Below, piece by piece: positions 57,304 to 64,000 of a DNA stretch of 64,000 nt. The position numbers and the translations under genes are program-made. The DNA lies in contig CP071497.1 in assembly GCA_017354895.1 (NCBI GenBank), positions 2,108,001-2,172,000 of the forward strand, written 5' to 3'. The DNA comes from Podospora comata. Taxonomy: Eukaryota > Ascomycota > Sordariomycetes > Sordariales > Podosporaceae. Below the pieces are notes generated by a model. The model did no database searches, had not been told where the DNA came from, and saw nothing but the letters and a program-made list of their open reading frames with translations. Positions within the stretch are counted from its first letter, which is position 1. Each line of letters begins with the position of its first letter.

Positions 57304-59742
57304 TTACCCAACATACCCCCCTTGACCAGGGCCATACAACCTCTGCCTCTTCTCCGGCCGATCATCCCCCGCACCTCCTCCCATCCCTCCCATCTCGGGC
57401 AGTCTCGTCACCGGCCCTGGCCCAGCCTGCATGTACCCCGCATACTGCTGCTGCTGCTGTCCCGGCCCCGGCCCCCTCTGCGAACCCCCCGGGGTCAGTA
57501 CCATCCCGCCCACCCCTTGCGCGCTCCCAACAGCGTTCATATACCCGCCTTGATCCAGCCGGGGGCTAGCATGCTGCTGCTGCTGCTGGACCTGTTGCTG
57601 TTGAACCTGCTGCATGGTCGTGCCGGGGGAGTGCCACGACGCGGTCGTCGAAGGAGACGGTATGGGCGTCTGCTCGTACTTGACCTGGACCTGGGCAGCC
57701 TGGTTGATGGCAGCTTGCATCGAGGCTGCCATGTTGGCGTTGGCGTAGCCGCCTGTCGGGGGGCCCGGGCCGCCAACGGTTTGCTGCCCTCCTCCGCCGT
57801 TGCCGGCCGAGGTGGGGTCGTTAGGATCGTTGAGCACGCCGGCCGATTGGGGGTCTTTGAGCATGCGGGTGAGGTGCTTTTTGAGGATGCGGACCATGCC
57901 ATCTCTTGTGAAGGGCTTGGCTAGAACGTCGTTCATTCCTGGTGGCAAAGACATTAGGACCTGGGGTAAGTATATGTGGAAGAGAAGGCAACTTACCGAA
58001 CTGGAAATAGGTCTGGATATCTTCTTGTCGAATGTTGGATGTCATGGCGATGATGGGGATTTGCGGCGTCACCATCCGGATCATGGCCGTGGCGGAAACG
58101 CCGTCTAGGTTGGGCATGATGATGTCCATAAAGACGAGGTCGAACCGGTCAGCATCCGTGTTAATCTTTTCGACAGCCTCGAGGCCGTCACGCTACAAGG
58201 CAAGAAAACACGTTAGCCACGTTTTCCGGGCATCGAATTCCCGGAGGCGGACTTACAGCAGTCTCGACACTACAATCCATATTCGTCAGGAACTTGGACC
58301 CGATCCTTGCGCACGTCTTGTCGTCCTCTACCAACAAAATCTGCGGCTTCTTTCCTCTCCACAGTGAGCCGTTTTGCTCCTTGCCCGGTGGAGGTGAGAT
58401 TTGCGATGGCGCCTCGGTCATCACATTAGGGTTACTGAGCGGTCGGCTGTATGGGATATTGTGGATGTGGTCGGCGTGGAATGGATCGATACCCTGTGTT
58501 TGGCCCACAGGATACACAAGATGTCTTGGATCGCTGAAGGGATCGTGCACAACGTTCATCGAGGTCTGGGGACCGGCGTGGGTGAACATGACGGAGGAAC
58601 CTGCGCTCTCGGCCGGGGAGCCGTTTTGGTGGTAGGCCATGGACAACCTTTCGAGTTCGCGGTCGGCCTGAGAGTCGGGAGATACCCCGTTAAGGATCTC
58701 GCGCGCACGTCGCAGTTCCGGAGCTGGCTCGTCGGTCCCGTCTGGCAACAGTCCCAAGGTTCCCTGGTGATAGTTGGTGCCGGAGTGGCTCGAGTGAGAA
58801 GACTGGGCTGAATGGCGGCTGTTGCGCCGTCTGTCCTCCATGTTGTTGAGGTGTGATATCAGCTCGTTGGACGCCTGGCTTTGGGCGCGGAGCATCTTTT
58901 GCAAACTCAGAACCTCGGCGACGAGCAGCCGGTTCGTGCGATCGAGTTCAAGGTACTGCTCTTGCAAGGTTTGTATCTGAACATTGGTGGCATTCAGGGA
59001 TTCGCTAAGAACCACGATCTGCTGCGATGCTGGGAACGCATCTTCTGTTGGAGGTGGTTTTCGGGGCGCCGGCGCTTTCCTCCGGATGTTGTCCAGTTGG
59101 TCTTTTCTGTCTGCCCGAAACTCGGGATGCTTGAATTCCCAGGCCTTTTTTCGAGAAGAAATTCATCGTCAGTCCATGTGCGCGCAAGAGGTAAGAAGGT
59201 AGAGACGGGAGAGAATGTCAACATACATCCCGGCCATATGGCGCCTCGCCACTCTCTTCGTTGTGCCTAACTTTGTGGAAGTCGTACTTGTTTAGTTGGC
59301 GCACGAAACTCGCAAAGTTGCTATGTTTGAAATGTTTGGGGAGGATTGTTTTCGTGAATTTCTCGTTCTGTTCATGCCGAATGTCAATGTCCATTTCTCG
59401 ATCCAGCGCTGGAGACGACGCAGCATACCTCCAACACCACAAAACTATCGCCTTCGGGACTCCATCGTACTACCGAGTTGTAAGAGGGATCCTCGAGCAT
59501 TCTGCGACGTCATCGTAAGCTTTCGTCCTGGATCTCGGGTTTGAAGAGGTTCATTGGCTACATACTTGTAGAGTTTGCGCACCTGGAGGACGGAGAGCTA
59601 TGTTAGCAACTGGTAAACCGGCTTGCGACAAAGGGAATAGGGGCAGCTGGCTGCAGAAAGGGAGCTCACTTACAAAGTCGCTGGAGTTATTCCCAGGCTG
59701 GGCGGCGGCGGGAGCGCCCGAGTCACTATCTGGTGGCGGCAT
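57304..59742 (-). CDS. skn7: SKN7, HSF-type transcription factor with response-regulator receiver
   Basis: Seven exons (59674-59742, 59566-59582, 59429-59501, 59227-59367, 58257-59144, 57997-58192, 57304-57938) give 672 residues. Skn7 receives phosphate from the Ypd1 phosphorelay and activates oxidative and osmotic stress genes in the nucleus. The HSF-type DNA-binding domain spans residues ~22-120 ([33 protein letters not shown]). A coiled coil follows at ~165-235. The receiver domain starts about residue 365, with phospho-acceptor D419 in [14 protein letters not shown], the conserved Thr in IAMTSN and Lys in LAKPF. The C-terminal ~190 residues are Gln/Gly/Pro-rich. Exon 2 is only 17 nt (VRKLYK). 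The ATG 59742 starts the usual MPPP-type N-terminus. Known partners would be the Sln1-type histidine kinases and Ypd1 encoded elsewhere. Confidence 0.96.
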
Positions 59743-59820
59743 GATCGCGATGTAGGTAACAGCGTCCTTCCGAGATTTTGAGGATTGGGTAGGAGACGCG
59801 ATTCTGTAGAGTGGTCTCGA

Positions 59821-59884
59821 ACACACACACAGCTACACACGCCTAACACACCACACACACACGCACACGCACACACACACGCAC
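59821..59884. repeat. CA-rich imperfect microsatellite in the SKN7 leader region
   Basis: Interrupted ACACAC/GCACAC units over about 64 bp, starting ~80 bp upstream of the SKN7 start codon on the minus strand, so possibly transcribed as GT-rich leader. Confidence 0.85.
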
Positions 59885-62520
59885 CCACGATCACAACGGG
59901 GGGGTGTGGTGTGTGCTGCGATAAGGCCTGGAACCTTTAGGTATGTAGGTAGCTAGCAAGTAAGTTGGTAGCACCAGTATAAGGGAATAAACACAGATGC
60001 CCACCCCCTATGCCAAAAGCAAAAGCCCAGCAAGCAAGCAATTGCGCAAAACTGGGAATAACGGATAAGGTTTCGGGGGTTGGATAAGGTAGGTAGAATA
60101 GATTGATCCAGATTCCAAGGGATCCAAAAAAGAGAGAGTTCGAGTGTCCAACCTCGCCCCAAAAAAGCACACACGCTCCCAAGTTCCAGTCTTTCTTCTT
60201 TCTCTCTCTCGGGCCTTCTCCACTGGGGGAACCTTGGTGCTGGGGAGGGGGGGAATCGTAAAAGGGCGAAATGCAGCGGTTTTCCCTGTTGTCCGGACCG
60301 GCGCCTTTCGTTTTTTACTCTTTTGTTTCGTTCCCACTTTTCGTTCGCAGTCCTTTCGGTATCATAGGTTGGCCGGACGTGGTCGAGTCGGCGGGCCATC
60401 CGTCTCCTCACGACGTAATGTTCTGATGGCTTGTCCAACTGCTTGGGCCGCTTGTTCCAGAAGGAGGAATGGGGAGTATAAAGGCAATAGCAAAAAAAGA
60501 GGGATCTCGCGCACTTTCCACCTCTCACGTCGTCGGTGTGTGCAGATGTACTCTGTAGAAATAAATAAATGTTGCTTTAACTAGGAGCCCCGACTGACAG
60601 TGGGAAAGACACCACAACTGCAGGGGGCGATTGCGGAGAAAGCGACAAGGAAAAAGGGTCTTGCGTAGCGTAGGCCTGATTGAGTGGGTTCGAAAACGGG
60701 GTAGCAAGGGGTTTTAACGGCGCTATGATTGGGGTTGGGAAATTTGGCGATTCTCAAAAACATGGGAATTCTCCAAAATCTTTCGCTTTTCGCGGTGCCG
60801 GAGAGAGCCAAGAGACTGGCACCTCACCCTTTTACCGGCAGCGAGCGTGAAGGCCGAGGGGGGGGGAACAGAAGCAGATGTGACGGGGGTGTCAGGAGAG
60901 ACGTCATTCAGTCACGCCCTCAGCTGCGACCCTCGAAAAGGAGATCCCCGAAATGGATTCACTTGCTTGCGGTGAGATGCAAGATGTTCCCTCTCATCAA
61001 CCGATGAAAGACCACGGCCGGTGGAATGCAGCAGCAGGGCGGGGCCGTGGTGTAGTGTAGGTGCAGGTCCAATATCGGAGGATGGTGATGATCAGCGAAG
61101 CACCTGTAGCCCCAGGTGTGCATTCACCGCATTATCTTTCGCACCCAGTCACCCAGTGCCCCCATTGTTGATGTGTCGTTCAGACGAGTGCGATGCGGGG
61201 GGGCTTGTCGCTTTTAGGGACAGGCGTCGATCTCGTGCTGGTGGCGTTCCTTCTGCTTGTGAGACTGGGGTCTGACCCCTGGAGCATCATCACTGGGCAC
61301 CACAGCCCAGCACCTGAGCAGCAAAAGTCATCACGCCGTCACCAGTTTCCATTTTTGCAACGCTGGAGGCACATTTCCTGGCTCACGAGAGCAAAGCGTC
61401 AACTGCCCAACTGCCACGCTGCACCGAGGGTCCTGAGCCCAAGGAACTACTGTGGTATATGCCTAAGCCCCCGCTAGGACAACTAGACAAAACAAACTAT
61501 CAAATTCGAATCACTCCACATGTTATGTTCCAGTGCAGTGGCAATAGAATGCCAAAGCACACTTTGACAGACGTCAAAGCTCTTCCATCAGACCATTGAT
61601 GTTGGGTTGTGCCGGAAGACCGAATCGATGCAAGATATGTCAGTTCACCTCGATATGCCACCCCTTGAGCCTCAGAGCTCTCTGGAAACTCATTTATATC
61701 TCTCCAATTGCTTCATACCTACGACTAATAGATATTATGGTCTTTCAAGTTTTAAACACCACCACACAGAGCCTCGTTTCAGCCTGAAGACAAGACCCCC
61801 CGGTGGAGTTCACACCTCGCTAACCACACTTCTCAACCAACTTTTTCAACTCTCTTTCCAACAGTCAAAACTCTTACTGGCAACCCACCCCCAACCTCCA
61901 AGCTTCTCTCCCTTCAAACCCCCCATCTCCACCAACTTTGTCTTGTCCCAAGTCACTTGTGCCGATACCCGAGCTTCCAAGCCTTGGTAGAAGGGACCTG
62001 CCATGGAAATAGGCGGCACCTGGACCCCAACTCGGGCAACGATCGACACCGGCACGTTGCGGTTCATGCCAGCACATGTTCCACTACTTTTTTTTTCCTT
62101 CGCTGTTTCTTTTCTGACGGTACGCCGTAAGGAATAATGTATACAAGGACACCTGGGGCTGTTATACTAGTGTACCACTCCCTCGGGCCGCCTGCCCGAA
62201 AAAGATTTTGATATTGGCTAGGAGGACCTGGCTGGAGACAAGAGTACACTATACTTCCAAACACGAGCTGCTAGCACTAACTCCCTGCCTATGGCAACCA
62301 GCTTGTCCTCAAATCTCCTGATCCCAATGTCAGGCCATGGTACAGAATAAGGAACCGAGGAATGAGCACAGGTTATTTACAGCCCCCTTTCTTCATGACA
62401 CATCCGTGCAGACCGGACTGTGTGAAAAAGCTTGTTACTTGCAGCTGAGACATGTCTGTCGAAGACTATCCAGCGCAAAAAAAATCATCAGATGACATCA
62501 CGACCTTTTAGTTTTTCTCT

Positions 62521-62568
62521 CAACAACAACAATAACAACAACAACAACAACAATAACAACAACAACAA
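62521..62568. repeat. Imperfect (CAA)n with CAATAA interruptions
   Basis: About 16 trinucleotide units, mostly CAA with interspersed ATA/TAA variants. It lies ~400 bp from the longer pure CAA tract. Confidence 0.9.
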
Positions 62569-62966
62569 AATGATTCATCTCATTACTCCAACAGTAACAA
62601 ACAGGACGTACAAGAGAAGAAAACAGAAAAGGGAAAGACAAAAACAAGGATCCTCCTATATCCTTATGCGGGTGTGCCTATATGTATATACGTACAGCTT
62701 TTTGTGCCAAAGTTGTGTGTGGTGTTGAAAAAAAGGTAAAAAGCGAATGTGTTTGTGTTTGTGTGTGAGAAAGCGATCCCCTATCCTCAACCCCAGCTCA
62801 CGAGCAACCCGACCCCCTTGACTCCATCCAAAAAGGGGGTATAATGTTCCCAACCATCCGATGTGCTTACATCCCATCGTCATCACCACCCTCTTCCCCC
62901 CAACCCTTCCCCATACCCAATGCTCACTTTCCCTTTCTGGTATCCCCCATCTTGCGTTAACAACGG

Positions 62967-62967
62967 C

Positions 62968-63050
<83 letters not shown>
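62967..63050. repeat. (CAA)28 microsatellite
   Basis: Twenty-eight uninterrupted CAA units, ~100 bp downstream of the stop codon of the minus-strand gene at the right edge. Read on the plus strand it creates a long Asn run in an open frame that I regard as non-coding. Confidence 0.95.
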
Positions 63051-63149
63051 AACACCCTCATCAAGAAAAACAACAGCACCAACGAAGAGAAAACACTTTA
63101 CCAAAAAAACAAGAAGAAAAAAAGAACAACGAGACATAACTCCCCTCAA

Positions 63150-64000
63150 CTACATCGCCTTCCCCACACTCCTCCCACTCCCCCCAGTCCCCACCCTCCT
63201 AATCCCCTCCATCCCCCCATCCTCCTTATCCCTCCATCCACCCGTCCCAGTAGTCGGACTCCCACCCCTAGCCACAACCGCCGGCCCAACATCCGGCCCG
63301 GGATCACTCCACCCCCCACCTTCCTCAAACCCCCCCAAACTACTCACCCCACTAGAGTACTTGCTCGAAAAGCTCTCCGCCCTCTGGCCCCTTTTCACCA
63401 CCACCGCCGACTGCGGCTTCCTAATAACCACACTCCCACTCACGCTCCCTGTCCCCACCGTCCCTGCCGTAGACGAAATAATGCTCGCCTTTTTCCCTTC
63501 AATCAGGATAGGAGGGGGTATATTCCCCATGCCGAGGAACTCTGGCCTTTCAAGGTCAAAGGGGTCAGAGCGGAATTTGTTGCGGCCCGGGATGGTGGTT
63601 GTTGTTACTGTGGTGGTGAAGGAGTCACGGAGGCTGTCGCGGTAGAGGGTTGGCTGTTCGCGGGGGGGCCCGCCGGTGGTGGTAAAAGATTGGCCTCGGG
63701 AGCGGCGGATGTCGGATATGTAGGTTGTTGGTTTGCCTATGGCGTTGGCGTCGGAGAAGGGGTTCAACGGCGGGGGTTGGGCTGAGGATCGGGGAGGGGG
63801 GGTAACGGCGTAGGCGTCGCTGAAGGGGTTGGTGTTGTTGTTGTTGTTGTTGTTGTTGTTTTGGGAGGTGGAGGAAGAAAAGAGGTTGAGTCCGGAGAGG
63901 AAGTGATCTGTGCTAGAGGTGCTCCTCCGGTTGTTGCGCGACAGTGACCCGCGGCGGCGTTGGGCTTCGTGGTCGAGTTCGGATTCGTCCATTCCTAGCA
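63150..64000 (-). CDS. C-terminal part of an unidentified Ser/Pro/Gly-rich protein
   Basis: The frame is open to the right edge and ends with TGA at 63150-63152, leaving ~283 residues visible. An ATG at 63992 is in frame (MDESELDHEAQRRRG), but the frame continues upstream of it, so the true start may lie outside. The sequence is low complexity with short conserved-looking pieces: NNRRSTSSTDHFLSGLNLFS, two NPFSDA repeats (NPFSDAYAV and NPFSDANAI), RSDPFDLERPEFLG and SVVIRKPQSAVVVKRG. Nine Asn are encoded by a GTT/AAC tandem at 63834-63860. This pattern suggests a cytosolic regulatory tail, for example of a fungal membrane protein, but I see no membrane segment here and do not recognise the family. 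Confidence 0.6.
   Translation of the reverse strand, partial: LGMDESELDHEAQRRRGSLSRNNRRSTSSTDHFLSGLNLFSSSTSQNNNNNNNNNTNPFSDAYAVTPPPRSSAQPPPLNPFSDANAIGKPTTYISDIRRSRGQSFTTTGGPPREQPTLYRDSLRDSFTTTVTTTTIPGRNKFRSDPFDLERPEFLGMGNIPPPILIEGKKASIISSTAGTVGTGSVSGSVVIRKPQSAVVVKRGQRAESFSSKYSSGVSSLGGFEEGGGWSDPGPDVGPAVVARGGSPTTGTGGWRDKEDGGMEGIRRVGTGGSGRSVGKAM

Larger units (their letters stand above)
59743..63149. other. 3.4 kb intergenic region, SKN7 promoter and 3' side of the last gene
   Basis: No recognisable gene. The first ~800 bp upstream of SKN7 contain CA-rich repeats and frames open on both strands without motifs, and should hold its promoter and leader. A minus-strand frame of 191 codons (59953-60528) is not domain-like. 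From 62400 to 63100 the DNA is dominated by AAC-type trinucleotide repeats and A/C-rich sequence, probably around the 3' end of the gene at the window edge. Confidence 0.45.

Noticed and set aside
62863-63645. 260-codon plus-strand frame with a long Asn run
   Set aside because: It is produced by the (CAA)28 tract and by the antisense of the real minus-strand gene at the right edge.

Overview
The window comes from a filamentous ascomycete, most likely a sordariomycete. Genes are dense on both strands. Introns are mostly 50-130 bp, with GTAAGT/GTATGT-type donors, CTAAC-like branch sites and C/TAG acceptors. The gene set includes an ApsB/Mto1-type microtubule organiser, an augmin subunit, a Skn7 response regulator and a cytochrome b5-fused delta-8 sphingolipid desaturase. 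Coding DNA is GC-rich and I see no RIP-like AT-rich blocks, transposons, virus-like elements, CRISPR arrays or tRNAs. Gene models were spliced by hand from splice signals, frame continuity and recalled protein families. No database search was run.

Layout, left: the end of a possible phosphotransferase-like gene (+), an Ecd/SGT1-family gene (-) head-to-head with SMC6 (+), COQ9 (-), a 4.7 kb stretch without a recognisable gene, then a ten-exon gene for a Gbp2/Hrb1-like RS/RRM protein (+). SRP14 (-) is head-to-head with SGD1/NOM1 (+), followed by dihydrolipoyl dehydrogenase (+) and the b5-desaturase (+).

Centre: a 71-residue SMP-like protein (+), VAC14 (+, eight exons), a low-complexity open frame without an ATG (+), HAUS1/AugA (-) head-to-head with ApsB (+), and ribosome assembly factor RSA3 (+). 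Right: a zinc metallopeptidase with a probable jacalin-like tail (-), a Whi5/Nrm1-like G1/S repressor (+), eIF2B-epsilon/GCD6 (-), SKN7 (-, seven exons) and the C-terminus of an unidentified low-complexity protein (-) cut by the window end.

Most genes are unlinked housekeeping functions: DNA repair, ubiquinone synthesis, mRNA export, SRP, ribosome assembly, translation initiation, PI(3,5)P2 control and stress signalling. The exception is the HAUS1-ApsB pair, two microtubule-nucleation factors sharing one 620 bp interval. The other notable signals are exon architecture (a 4 nt first coding exon and an 8 nt microexon in the Gbp2-like gene, a 17 nt microexon in SKN7), stop-free introns whose length is a multiple of three in SMC6 and VAC14, and a natural C-terminal run of seven histidines on the desaturase. 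I found no convincing undescribed multi-gene system.
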